DNA from: Verrucomicrobiota bacterium
GTDB taxonomy: Bacteria > Verrucomicrobiota > Verrucomicrobiia > Limisphaerales > JACRJY01
Assembly (NCBI GenBank): GCA_016235585.1
Contig: JACRJY010000136.1
Coordinates: 1 to 64,000, forward strand
Reading direction: 5' to 3'
Length of the DNA: 64,000 nucleotides
The translations under genes and the position numbers were made by a program. The notes beneath the pieces were generated by a model. That model was given only the letters and a program-made list of their open reading frames with translations. It had not been told where the DNA came from and made no database searches. Positions 13,427 through 21,241 of the stretch are shown here, in pieces (positions within the stretch are counted from its first letter, which is position 1; each line of letters opens with the position of its first letter).

Positions 13427-13933
13427 ATGTCCGAAGTCGGCAATCAACTGCGCGCCGCGCGCGAAGCCCGCCAGCTCGACATCCCTGCGATGGCCGAGCA
13501 GACGAAGATCAAGACCGATCACATTCGCGCGCTGGAAGCGGGCAACTACGACGCGTTCACCGCGCCGGTCTACATCCGCGGGTTCGTGCGCAGCTACGCC
13601 TCCATGCTGCGGATGGACGTGCCGCGCGTGATGGCGCTGCTGGATGCGGAGCTGTCGCGCACGGCGCGCTTCGCCGAGCCGCCGCGGCTCGATCCGCACC
13701 GGCGGGGCATCCTGGATTTCATCATGCTGCAGGTGTCGCGGCTGCACTGGCCCGTGGTGCTGCCCGTGCTGGCGCTGGCGCTCGTCACGACCGGCTCCGT
13801 GTGGGGCTACAACGCCTGGCGTCGGCATAAAAACACCGACCCGCTTTCCAAGCTCGGCCCAGGCATCTACCAGCCGCCCGCAAATTCCGGCGGCGAGTTT
13901 CTCCCCGTGCCCACCAACGTGCCGAAGAAATAA
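13427..13933 (+). CDS. RodZ-like helix-turn-helix single-pass membrane protein
   Basis: The start MSEVGNQLRAAREARQLDI is chosen because it begins the conserved HTH_25 domain. An upstream in-frame ATG at 13391 adds 12 residues without family similarity. Residues 1-70 form the Cro/C1-type HTH typical of RodZ (IPAMAEQTKIKTDHIRALEAGNY; RGFVRSYA). One membrane helix (WPVVLPVLALALVTTGSVW) follows, then only about 35 extracytoplasmic residues ending in a Pro-rich tail. Classical RodZ has a larger periplasmic domain, so this is a short form. The likely role is cell shape or MreB anchoring. No mreB is in the window. Confidence 0.78.
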   Translation: MSEVGNQLRAAREARQLDIPAMAEQTKIKTDHIRALEAGNYDAFTAPVYIRGFVRSYASMLRMDVPRVMALLDAELSRTARFAEPPRLDPHRRGILDFIMLQVSRLHWPVVLPVLALALVTTGSVWGYNAWRRHKNTDPLSKLGPGIYQPPANSGGEFLPVPTNVPKK

Positions 13934-13936
13934 TTT

Positions 13937-14017
13937 CCTTCTCGTCGTCCTTCTCGTCCTCGTCCTCGAAATCACTCTTTCTATCGAGGACGAGAACGAG
14001 GACGAGGACGACGAGGA
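13937..14017. repeat. Long hairpin built from GAGGAC/GTCCTC repeats
   Basis: Directly after the RodZ-like stop, about 30 bases of CTCGTC/GTCCTC repeats (13941-13969) are mirrored by TCGAGGACGAGAACGAGGAC-type repeats (13984-14015) around a 14-base AT-rich loop. The structure could stop transcription. The same repeat type recurs at 53033-53085, where it lies inside a gene and encodes the hydrophobic core of a signal peptide. Confidence 0.75.
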
Positions 14018-14092
14018 ATCCGCCTTGGCTGAATTAGCTGGGCCGCGTTCCCCGCGCTTGTCACCGCCGCCCGCCTCGCCTACTCTCCGCGC

Positions 14093-14773
14093 ATGACCCA
14101 CTCCCATCCCGAGTTCGTCCAGGAGGATCCCTGGCGCATCTTCCGCATCATGGCCGAGTTTGTGGACTCGTTTGAAACGATGTCCCACGTCGGCCCCGCC
14201 GTCACCGTCTTCGGCTCCGCGCGCACCAAGCCGTCCGATCCGTATTACAAGGCGTCCGTGGAGCTCGCGCGCGGACTGGCCAAGCATCACCTCGCCGTCA
14301 TCACCGGCGGCGGCCCCGGCATCATGGCGGCGGCGAACAAGGGTGCGGCGGAGGCCAAGGGCCGCTCTGTGGGGTTGAACATCGAGCTGCCGTTCGAGCA
14401 GTCCGGCAACCGCTACGTGAACGTGCCGATCAACTTCCACTACTTTTTCTCGCGCAAGGTCTGCTTCGTGAAATACAGCATGGGCTTCGTCTTCATGCCC
14501 GGCGGCTTCGGCACGCTCGATGAATTTTTCGAAGTGCTCACCCTTGTGCAGACCCACCGCATCTCACGCTTTCCGCTCATCCTCTTTGGGAAAAAATACT
14601 GGAGCGGCCTGATGAAATGGATGGCAGCCTCGCTCGAAGGCGGCGGACTCATCAGCCCCGGCGATCTGGAGCTGCTCACCGTCACCGACGACGTGCAGGA
14701 GGCCATTGACGTCATCATGGATTACCGCCGGCGCGTCGGCCCGCCCAAGACCCTGCCGCCGGCGTTCGTGTGA
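14093..14773 (+). CDS. LOG family (TIGR00730) Rossmann-fold nucleotide phosphoribohydrolase
   Basis: The two diagnostic motifs are present: GGGPGIMAAANKGA (phosphate-binding loop) and PGGFGTLDEFFE (catalytic PGGxGTxxE with the nucleophilic Glu). Homologues remove the ribose 5-phosphate from cytokinin nucleotides or act as general nucleoside-monophosphate glycosidases. In bacteria the natural substrate is often AMP or pyrimidine monophosphates. At 226 residues it is a typical type I length. It is cytoplasmic and monocistronic. It converges on the EF-hand gene across a terminator hairpin. Confidence 0.9.
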   Translation: MTHSHPEFVQEDPWRIFRIMAEFVDSFETMSHVGPAVTVFGSARTKPSDPYYKASVELARGLAKHHLAVITGGGPGIMAAANKGAAEAKGRSVGLNIELPFEQSGNRYVNVPINFHYFFSRKVCFVKYSMGFVFMPGGFGTLDEFFEVLTLVQTHRISRFPLILFGKKYWSGLMKWMAASLEGGGLISPGDLELLTVTDDVQEAIDVIMDYRRRVGPPKTLPPAFV

Positions 14774-14799
14774 GTCGTGGGAGAAGAAGCAGCCGCTGA

Positions 14800-14823
14800 A
14801 AACAAAACCGCCGGGAGGCGGCT
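14800..14823 (-). terminator. Intrinsic terminator for the EF-hand gene
   Basis: On the minus strand a CCGCC-TCCC-GGCGG stem-loop is followed by TTTTGTTT. It lies about 40 bases past the EF-hand stop and between convergent genes, which fits a rho-independent terminator. Confidence 0.65.
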
Positions 14824-14864
14824 TTCACCGCGTCCCGGCAGTCGAGTGGTCTGGTGAACTCGGA

Positions 14865-15161
14865 CTAGGCGTTCTTTTTCTTCTTCTTCTTGGCCTCTGG
14901 CTTCACGGCGGCCACTTCGCCGTCGTCCAGCTTGCCGTCGCCATTGAGATCGAGTTTCTTCAACGCCTCTTTGCCGGAGGCGAAATCCTTCTTCAAGGTC
15001 TCGATTTCGTCCGTGTCCAGCTTGCCGTTGCTGTTGGCGTCATACTTGGCGAAGGTGTCTTCGCCGCCGCGCTTGTTCTTCTTTTCACCCTTGGCCGCCT
15101 GCGCGGAGGTGACGAAGCCCGCGAGCGCGAGGCCGAGAAGGATGGGGATCAGTTTCTTCAT
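14865..15161 (-). CDS. Secreted EF-hand calcium-binding protein
   Basis: The start at 15161 gives a clean signal peptide (MKKLIPILLGLALAGFVTSA). A longer frame adds 14 unlikely residues. Two EF-hand loops are visible: DANSNGKLDTDE and DLNGDGKLDDGE, both with Asp/Asn/Asp/Lys/Asp/Glu spacing for calcium. The tail is a Lys run (KKKKKK). Small periplasmic EF-hand proteins of this kind are frequent in planctomycetes and verrucomicrobia, and their role is unknown. It follows the GT9 gene by 99 bases and might share its transcript. Confidence 0.82.
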   Translation of the reverse strand: MKKLIPILLGLALAGFVTSAQAAKGEKKNKRGGEDTFAKYDANSNGKLDTDEIETLKKDFASGKEALKKLDLNGDGKLDDGEVAAVKPEAKKKKKKNA

Positions 15162-15260
15162 AACTTGACTGTGTTGTTTTGTTGCGCCCGGCGTCCTCAC
15201 CACGCGGTGACTGGCCGGGCTGATGTTGTGGCGGGTTGGACGGGCCGCGCGCCGGGGAGG

Positions 15261-16439
15261 TTACAGCGTCGGCGGAGGAAGCAGCCGGCCTCCGTCCGCG
15301 ACTCCCGCCGCGTCCAGCACGGCGGCGACGACGCGTGGAACTTCAATCCCCTTCATGCAGCGGAAATCAATCGGGCACGCGCGCAGGAAGCACGGCGCGC
15401 ACGGCGCGGCGGACACGAGCAGGCGGTGGCGCGGATCGCCGGGCCGCCCCGGCCCCGTCAGTTCCGGCGTGGTGCTGCCGAACGGCACAACGACCGGCGT
15501 GCCCACCGCCGCCGCGACGTGCATCGGCCCCGTGTCGTTCGTGAGCAGCACGCGGCAGGCCTTGAGCGCGGCGCACAGCTCGCGCAGCGAAGTGCGCCCG
15601 GCGAGGTTCACAGCGGCCACATCCGTCTCCAGCGGGAACGCCGCCTGGATTTCCGCCGTGATTCGCGCCGCGAGTTCCCAATCGCCCTTGCCGCCAAAAA
15701 TCACCCAGCGGCAGTTCACGCGGCGGCGGAGTTCCACCGCCGCCTGCACGAATCGCTCCTCCGGCCAGCGCTTGGCCGGGCCGTATTCCGCGCCTGCATT
15801 CAGGCCGAAGAGCAGCCCGCCGCCCAGGCCGAAACGCGCCGCGCAGTCGCCGACTTCATTTTCGCTGACGGCGATTTGCGGCGGCAACGGATCAGGACTC
15901 GCGCCGAGCGCGGCGGCGAGATGCAGGTAATGAAAAATGTGGTGCGCCGTGGCGGGAACATCGGTGCGCTCGGGGAACTCCGGCGATTGCACGAGCCGCT
16001 GGATTTCCTCGGCAGAGCGCTTCCGCATGAAATTCTTCTTCGAGCGCCGCGCGACGGTTTGCGTCAGCAGCCAGCCGCGCCAAGAAACCTTGTAGCCAAT
16101 GCGTTCCGGCACGCCGCCGAGCCATACTTCGAGCGCGGCGCGGATCGAGTTCGGAAAAATCAGCGCGGCCTCAAATTTCTCCGCGCGCAGGCGGCGGCCA
16201 ACGCTCCACGCGCTCTCGCCCGGCGCAATCGCCATCACGGCGTCCACCGCCGAGTGGCCGCGCCACAAGTCCGCGAGCTTGGCCGGCGTGAGCAGCGTGA
16301 TGTGCGCACTGGGCTGCGCCGCGCGCAGGCGCAGCAGCGCGGGCGTGGTCATCACGGCGTCGCCGAGCCAGTTGACGCCGCGCACGAGGATGCGCTGCGG
16401 GGCGGGCGCGGGCGCGTCGGTGTGAAGCCTCGGTGGCAT
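15261..16439 (-). CDS. Glycosyltransferase family 9 (ADP-heptose:LPS heptosyltransferase type)
   Basis: This is a cytoplasmic-face GT-B enzyme that adds heptose or a related sugar to the LPS core. The N-domain start is ILVRGVNWLGDAVMTTPALL, and the C-domain carries the donor-binding region with LLTNDTGPMHVAAAVGTPVV and FGSTTPELTGPG. The start MPPRLHTDAP at 16439 is used because it overlaps the lpxK stop by one base (TGATG). The frame stays open for 129 more codons upstream, but that stretch is antisense-like sequence inside lpxK. The length of 392 is slightly above WaaF (348). Pairing with lpxK supports a role in lipopolysaccharide assembly. Confidence 0.92.
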   Translation of the reverse strand: MPPRLHTDAPAPAPQRILVRGVNWLGDAVMTTPALLRLRAAQPSAHITLLTPAKLADLWRGHSAVDAVMAIAPGESAWSVGRRLRAEKFEAALIFPNSIRAALEVWLGGVPERIGYKVSWRGWLLTQTVARRSKKNFMRKRSAEEIQRLVQSPEFPERTDVPATAHHIFHYLHLAAALGASPDPLPPQIAVSENEVGDCAARFGLGGGLLFGLNAGAEYGPAKRWPEERFVQAAVELRRRVNCRWVIFGGKGDWELAARITAEIQAAFPLETDVAAVNLAGRTSLRELCAALKACRVLLTNDTGPMHVAAAVGTPVVVPFGSTTPELTGPGRPGDPRHRLLVSAAPCAPCFLRACPIDFRCMKGIEVPRVVAAVLDAAGVADGGRLLPPPTL

Positions 16440-17611
16440 CAGCGGAAGCAAATCTGCCGCACGCAGTCCTCGAAGTCCTTCGCGCCGGCGACAATTTTGA
16501 TTTCCACGCGCATGAACAAAACCGGCAAATCGCGGCGGTCGAGCTTGGGAAAGCGCACGGCGTCCTTCTGCGTGGTGATGATCAGCCCGGCCTGCCGCTT
16601 TTTGCTGCGGTTGATGACGTTGAGGATTTCCTGCTGCGTGAAACGGTGATGGTCGGCGAAGCGCTTCGTGTAGACCAGTTCCGCGCCCTGCGCCACAAGG
16701 CTGCGCTCGAAACTTTCCGGCTGCGCGATGCCGCTCAACGACGCGACCTTCTTGCCGCGCAAAAACTCCAGCCCGTGCCGTTCGCCGGTGAACACGTCCT
16801 CGAAGTAGAGCGGATGGTGCACGCACTCGATGATGCCGGCGGTGGGGTTGTGCTTCGCAATGCGCGCGCGCAGCCGCGTGGTGTCGCCGTCGCTCTTGGT
16901 GATGAAAATCGTGCTGGCGCGGACGAGGTGCGGCGGCGGTTCGCGCAATGTGCCGCGCGGGAGCAGAAACTCATTGCCGAAGGGCTGCTGGCAGTCCACC
17001 AGCACGATGTCGCGGCGGCGGCCGCGCAGCCTCCAGTATTGGTAGCCGTCGTCGAGCAGCAGCGTGTCGCAGCCGAATTTTTCAATCGCGTAGCGCCCGC
17101 TCTTCACGCGATCCTTGTCCACCAGCACCACCACGTCCTTGAGATTCGACGCGAGCATATACGGCTCGTCACCGGCGGTTTCGGAATCGAGCAGCAGCGA
17201 TTTGCCGTCGGACACGACGCGCGGCGGCGTGTGCTCCCGGCGGAAGAGCAGCCGGTCGAGCAGGCGTTTCCGCAACGGCGGCGGTTTGGAGCGGTAGCCG
17301 CGAGAGAGGATGGCGACGGTGCGGCCCTGGTTTTGGAGTTCGCGCGCGAATTTTTCCACGACGGGCGTCTTGCCCGTGCCGCCGACGGTGATGTTGCCGA
17401 CGGCGATGACCTGCACGCCGAGCGTGGAGTCGCGCAGGATGCGGACATTGTAGAGGAAGAGGCGCGCCTTGACCGCGAGGGCGAAGATTTTCGAGCACAA
17501 GAGCAGCACGAATCGCAGGAGCGCAGCGCGTTTGCCGGGCCGCTCCTGAAAAATGACCTCCAGGCCGAAAGTTTCAGCGGCTTCCGCCCAAGCTCGAATG
17601 GTCTCGCGCAT
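16439..17611 (-). CDS. lpxK: Tetraacyldisaccharide 4'-kinase LpxK
   Basis: LpxK phosphorylates the 4' position of the lipid A disaccharide at the inner membrane. The P-loop VGNITVGGTGKTPVVEKFA is at about residues 65-83, after an N-terminal membrane-associating hydrophobic stretch (LLRFVLLLCSKIFALAV). LLDDGYQYWRL is the conserved DDGxQH-like motif, with Tyr in place of His. SLSGIAQPESFERSL completes the family pattern. The chosen ATG (MRETIRAWAE) is the first after a repeat-filled upstream stretch. The 390-residue length is a little longer than E. coli (328). Confidence 0.93.
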   Translation of the reverse strand: MRETIRAWAEAAETFGLEVIFQERPGKRAALLRFVLLLCSKIFALAVKARLFLYNVRILRDSTLGVQVIAVGNITVGGTGKTPVVEKFARELQNQGRTVAILSRGYRSKPPPLRKRLLDRLLFRREHTPPRVVSDGKSLLLDSETAGDEPYMLASNLKDVVVLVDKDRVKSGRYAIEKFGCDTLLLDDGYQYWRLRGRRRDIVLVDCQQPFGNEFLLPRGTLREPPPHLVRASTIFITKSDGDTTRLRARIAKHNPTAGIIECVHHPLYFEDVFTGERHGLEFLRGKKVASLSGIAQPESFERSLVAQGAELVYTKRFADHHRFTQQEILNVINRSKKRQAGLIITTQKDAVRFPKLDRRDLPVLFMRVEIKIVAGAKDFEDCVRQICFR

Positions 17612-17671
17612 TCGCGCGAGTCTGCCAACGCCGCCGGCGCGGGGCAAGAACGTCCGCCGCGCGCGGCTTGC

Positions 17672-17792
17672 GACGGGTGCCTCCGGGCACCGCCTCCGCT
17701 CCGTCAGGTCGGGCGGAACGCCGATCTCCGAATCGGCGCGGGGCGGGAGTTTTCCCACCCCTGCCGGATCGGAGTCCGGCGCTCCGGGGCAG
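17672..17792. repeat. Dispersed composite palindromic repeat upstream of lpxK
   Basis: Three consecutive hairpins occupy the 230-base gap between divergent lpxK and the NfeD gene: GGTGCCTCCGGGCACC, GCCGATCTCCGAATCGGC and GCCGGATCGGAGTCCGGC. They are GC-rich and have no coding sense. This is the layout of a REP/BIME-type intergenic repeat. Any promoter for either gene must lie in or beside it. Confidence 0.6.
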
Positions 17793-17841
17793 TCAGGATG
17801 CGCCGCTTGCGACGGCCCGCCGGGTGCGCTAGGCTGCCGGC

Positions 17842-19272
17842 ATGAAAAGGATTCTAGTCGCATTGTTGCTGACCGTCTTCGGAATGGGCGGCATCAGATC
17901 TTCCAGTGGCGCGGGCGAGTTGCCCGCGCCGGCGAAGAAAATATTTGTCGTGCCCATCCGCGAGGACATCATGCCGCCGCTGGTCTATCTCGTGCGCCGC
18001 GGCGTGAAGGACGCGATGGAGGCCCAGGCCGACCTGCTCGTGCTCGACATGGAGACGAACGGCGGGCGCGTGGACGTGACGGAGGAAATCATCAGCATCG
18101 TCGGCCAGTTCAAGGGGCGCACGGTCACGTTCGTGAACCGCAAGGCGTTTTCCGCCGGGGCGTTCATCTCCGTCGGGACGCAGACGATTTTCATGGCGCC
18201 CCAAAGCGTCATCGGCGCCGCCGCGCCGATGATCCTCTCGCCCGGCGGCACCGGCGCGGAGAAACTTCCCGACACCGTCGAGGCGAAGATGACCTCCGGC
18301 GTCCGCGCGCTGGTGCGCGCCAGCGCGGAAAAGAACGGCCACAACGTCGCCGTGATCGAGGCGATGATTGACAAGACGCGGGAGTTGAAAATGGACGGCG
18401 AAGTGCTCAACGAGAAGGGCCAGATTCTCACGCTCACCGATGTGCAGGCCGCCAAGCAATACGGCCAGCCCGCCAAGCCATTGCTCTCCGCCGGCACCGT
18501 CGAGTCGCTCGACGCGCTGCTGAAAAAGCTCGGCGCGGCGGACGCGAAAATCACGCGCATCGAGCCGACGGGCGCGGAGAAGCTCGCCACGTGGATCAAC
18601 GCCATCAGCCCGATCCTGCTCATCATCGGCATGGCGGGGCTTTACATCGAGTTCAAGACGCCGGGCTTCGGCCTGCCGGGCATCATCGGCATCGGCGCGT
18701 TTGTGATTTATTTCCTCGGCGGCTACGTCGCGGGGTTGTCCGGCATGGAATGGCTGCTGGTGTTCGTCATCGGCGTGGCGCTGCTCGCGGTCGAACTGTT
18801 TATTTTCCCCGGCACGATGGCTCCCGGCCTGATCGGCGCGGCGCTCATCGCGGCATCGCTGCTCATGGCGGCGGTGGACTGGTATCCCGGCACGCCGAGC
18901 CTGCCGACGCTGCCGCAGTTGCAACTGCCGCTGCGGAACCTGCTCATCGCCGCCGCCGGCTCGACGGCGGTGATGTGGGCCTTGAGCATCTGGCTGCCGC
19001 GCTCGGCGTATTTCGAGCGGTTGGTGCCGCGCACCGCCAGCGGCGTCGCGTCCGGGGAGAAAAAAGCGGCGGAGCAGGCGGGGCAACTCGGCCTCGTCGG
19101 CGTGGCCGTCTCACCGCTGCGGCCCGGCGGCAAGGCGCAGTTCGGCGAACAAATCCTCGATGTCATCACGGACGGCGGGATGATCGCCAGGGGCGCGCGG
19201 GTGAAAATCATCAGCCACAGCGGGACGGAGGCGGTGGTGGAGGCGGTCGGGGAAATTTCCGGCCCGTCCTGA
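17842..19272 (+). CDS. NfeD-type membrane-bound ClpP-class serine protease
   Basis: A signal or anchor (MKRILVALLLTVFGMGG) precedes a ClpP/SppA-like domain (about 30-240), in which FSAGAFISV holds the candidate catalytic Ser and METNGGRVD matches the oxyanion Gly-Gly region. Four or more membrane segments follow (about 250-390) and then a C-terminal NfeD OB-fold domain (GLVGVAVSPLRPGGKAQFG; VVEAVGEI). This is the long NfeD1b form. Relatives cleave stomatin-type membrane proteins and are usually beside an SPFH gene. Here the neighbour is a PfkB kinase, and the only SPFH gene in the window is about 3 kb away. Confidence 0.9.
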   Translation: MKRILVALLLTVFGMGGIRSSSGAGELPAPAKKIFVVPIREDIMPPLVYLVRRGVKDAMEAQADLLVLDMETNGGRVDVTEEIISIVGQFKGRTVTFVNRKAFSAGAFISVGTQTIFMAPQSVIGAAAPMILSPGGTGAEKLPDTVEAKMTSGVRALVRASAEKNGHNVAVIEAMIDKTRELKMDGEVLNEKGQILTLTDVQAAKQYGQPAKPLLSAGTVESLDALLKKLGAADAKITRIEPTGAEKLATWINAISPILLIIGMAGLYIEFKTPGFGLPGIIGIGAFVIYFLGGYVAGLSGMEWLLVFVIGVALLAVELFIFPGTMAPGLIGAALIAASLLMAAVDWYPGTPSLPTLPQLQLPLRNLLIAAAGSTAVMWALSIWLPRSAYFERLVPRTASGVASGEKKAAEQAGQLGLVGVAVSPLRPGGKAQFGEQILDVITDGGMIARGARVKIISHSGTEAVVEAVGEISGPS

Positions 19273-19282
19273 AGCGCGGCGC

Positions 19283-19304
19283 TTGCGGGAGCGGTTTCCC
19301 GCAA
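19283..19304. terminator. Perfect 8-bp hairpin after the NfeD gene
   Basis: TTGCGGGA and TCCCGCAA pair around a GCGGTT loop, 11 bases past the NfeD stop. There is no T-run, so this may be a rho-dependent or mRNA-stabilising structure rather than a classical terminator. Confidence 0.4.
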
Positions 19305-19406
19305 CACTGCTGGCGCAAACGATGTGGCCGGGCTTGCCAGAGATTCAAGGAGCGCCTAGTTTCCGCGCGCGGTTGAGACGGACATTTTACTGAAACATAC
19401 AATACG

Positions 19407-20306
19407 ATGAGCGTTCTTGTAGTCGGCACCACGGCGTTGGATTCCATCAAAACTCCGAAGGCGGAGAACCCGCGCCTGCTCGGCGGCTCGGCCAGCCACG
19501 CGGCGGTGGCGGCGAGTTTTTTTTCGCCCGTGCGGCTCGTCGGCATCGTCGGCGAGGATTTTCCCCGGCGCTACCTCCGGCTTTACCGCAAGCACGGCAT
19601 CTGCCTCGAAGGCCTGCAGCAGGCCGCCGGCAAAACCTTTCACTGGGCGGGCGAATACGAGGTCAACATGAACAAGCGGCAGACGCTCAACACCGAGCTG
19701 GGCGTCATCGAGAACTTCACGCCCACGCTGCCGCCGGCCTACCGCGACACGCCGTTCGTGCTGCTGGCGAACATCTCGCCGTCGCTCCAGCACCACGTCC
19801 TCGACCAGATGCGCCGGCCCAGGTTCGTCATCGCCGACAGCATGGACCTGTGGCTGAACATCGCGCTGCCCGACCTGCTGCGCCTGCTCAAGCGGGTGGA
19901 CGCCTTTGTGCTGAACGACAGCGAGGCGCACCAGTTGACCGACACAGACAACGTCATCGCGGCCATCCGGAAAATCCACCGCCTCGGCCCGCGCTACGTC
20001 ATCGTCAAGAAGGGCGAGCATGGCGCGATTCTCTCCGGGCCGGGCGGGATGTTCATCGCGCCGGCATTTCCGCTGCACAAAGTGACCGACCCGACCGGCG
20101 CGGGCGACTCGTTCGTCGGCGGGATGATTGGGTATCTGGCCAGCCGCAAAGGCTCCATCGAGGCCAACCTGCGGCGCGCGCTGATTTACGGCAGCGTGGT
20201 GGCGTCGTTTTGCTGCGAGGGGTTTGGCGTGAAACGCACGACGCGCGTGGCCCGCGCCCATATCGAGGAGCGCGTCCGGCATCTGGAACGGCTGGCGCGA
20301 TTCTGA
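19407..20306 (+). CDS. PfkB family carbohydrate/nucleoside kinase
   Basis: This is a cytoplasmic ribokinase-fold kinase that phosphorylates a sugar or nucleoside. The N-terminal Gly-rich signature is LLGGSASHAAVAASFF. The catalytic C-terminal signature is DPTGAGDSFVGGMIGYLA (about 230-247), with Asp as general base and the anion hole GAGD. The 299-residue length is usual. Substrate-selecting motifs are not distinctive enough to tell ribokinase, fructokinase or adenosine kinase. It is monocistronic. Confidence 0.9.
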   Translation: MSVLVVGTTALDSIKTPKAENPRLLGGSASHAAVAASFFSPVRLVGIVGEDFPRRYLRLYRKHGICLEGLQQAAGKTFHWAGEYEVNMNKRQTLNTELGVIENFTPTLPPAYRDTPFVLLANISPSLQHHVLDQMRRPRFVIADSMDLWLNIALPDLLRLLKRVDAFVLNDSEAHQLTDTDNVIAAIRKIHRLGPRYVIVKKGEHGAILSGPGGMFIAPAFPLHKVTDPTGAGDSFVGGMIGYLASRKGSIEANLRRALIYGSVVASFCCEGFGVKRTTRVARAHIEERVRHLERLARF

Positions 20307-20326
20307 ACGTGTAATTAGCCGACCTT

Positions 20327-20489
20327 TAGAGCGGTTTAAGTATTGTCGTAACCGCTGATGAAAGGCCGTTCGTCAACCGAGCACCTCCTCTCCCCAGCCC
20401 TCTCCTCCACTCGGCGTGGAGGAGAGGGCTGGGGAGAGGAGGCGTCCACCGCTCCGAATAGCGGCTACGCCATTTTGAAACCGCTCTAA
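20327..20489. mobile_element. 163-bp MITE-like element with 12-bp perfect terminal inverted repeats
   Basis: TTAGAGCGGTTT at 20327-20338 is exactly repeated in inverted orientation as AAACCGCTCTAA at 20478-20489. Inside is a long palindrome at about 20383-20443, whose arms read CCTCTCCCCAGCCCTCTCC and its complement around TCGGC. There is no coding capacity. The structure is that of a non-autonomous transposable or REP/RAYT-like element. No target duplication is obvious. It lies 20 bases after the PfkB stop. Confidence 0.7.
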
Positions 20490-20547
20490 TCCACTGGCTG
20501 CTTCGGGCCGGGCGGCAGGAAGCCCAAAGGCCAGACCGAGGGCGGAC

Positions 20548-21051
20548 ATGGCGATGTTCAGGAAAAGCATCGCGCCGCACTTCCGAAACATCGCTCCGAA
20601 CCGGGAGAACACGGCAATGTTCCGCCGGAACATCGCTCTGTAACGGAGGAAAACTGCTCCGTATCGCCGGAACATTGCTTCAGATCGGAGGAAAACTGCT
20701 CTTCACCGGAGGTTTCCCACACCAAACCGGAGGTTTCCTGCGATTCACTGGAGGAAAATCGCTCCTCACCGGAGGTTTATTGCAAGTTACCGGAGGAATG
20801 TTGCTCCTCACCGGAGGTTTCCTGCGACAAACCGGAGGTTTATCGCACCAAACAGAAGGAAAACTGCGCCAAACATTCTGAAAAGTGTGCCAGACAGAAT
20901 GTTTTGTGCGCCAAACCTCCTGCAAACTGTGCCAGACAGGATGTTTATCGCGAGTTGCAGACGGAAAACTGCGGGTGAAAGCACGAAAATCAGGCCGGAC
21001 AAAACATTCAACCCGCTGATTTTCAGGCCACTCGGGCAAAACCGCTTGAAG
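20548..21051. repeat. Degenerate 21-bp tandem array, about 24 units in perfect phase
   Basis: Read in 21-base steps from 20548, successive units keep register for about 24 units with no insertion or deletion. The consensus is roughly ATYGCNCCNNAMCGGAGGNWW. The most regular units are 20632-20841 (CCGGAGGTTT or CGGAGGAAA at the same place in each). The outer units are more diverged. 21 bp equals seven codons and also two turns of B-DNA. Every frame that looks open for part of the array is closed elsewhere, so it is not called as a gene. No unique spacers are present, so it is not CRISPR. Confidence 0.85.
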
Positions 21052-21064
21052 ATGGCGGTTTTTT
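21038..21064 (+). terminator. Bidirectional intrinsic terminator at the end of the 21-bp array
   Basis: AAAACCGC and GCGGTTTT pair around a 9-base loop and are followed on the plus strand by TTTTTT. The mirror strand has a T-rich end too. It overlaps the last two array units and also lies downstream of the leftward NAD-kinase-like gene. It could serve that gene or a plus-strand transcript of the array. Confidence 0.6.
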
Positions 21065-21241
21065 GACAGTCCCGAAACCCGAATCTTGCACCCCGCGCCC
21101 TTGGTTCCGGCCTTGCTCCTGAATTCTGAACCCCGAATCCTGGCTCCTTGGTTCAAGCCGCGGATGGAACACGGACAAAACACGGATGGTGAGGCGAGGA
21201 GTCAAGTTTTTGCCAGAAGACTAGCCGTGAATGATACACGA

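Noticed and set aside
15261-16826. Longer GT9 protein starting at 16826
   Set aside because: The extra 129 residues are antisense to lpxK codons and lack similarity. The ATG at 16439 overlaps the lpxK stop and begins the conserved domain.
20373-20675. Minus-strand reading frame with MFRRYGA-type heptads
   Set aside because: It is open only over the first six array units and then runs through the MITE-like element. The same frame is closed by stops further along the array.
20548-21051. CRISPR array
   Set aside because: Units are contiguous 21-mers with no unique spacers, and no cas genes are present.
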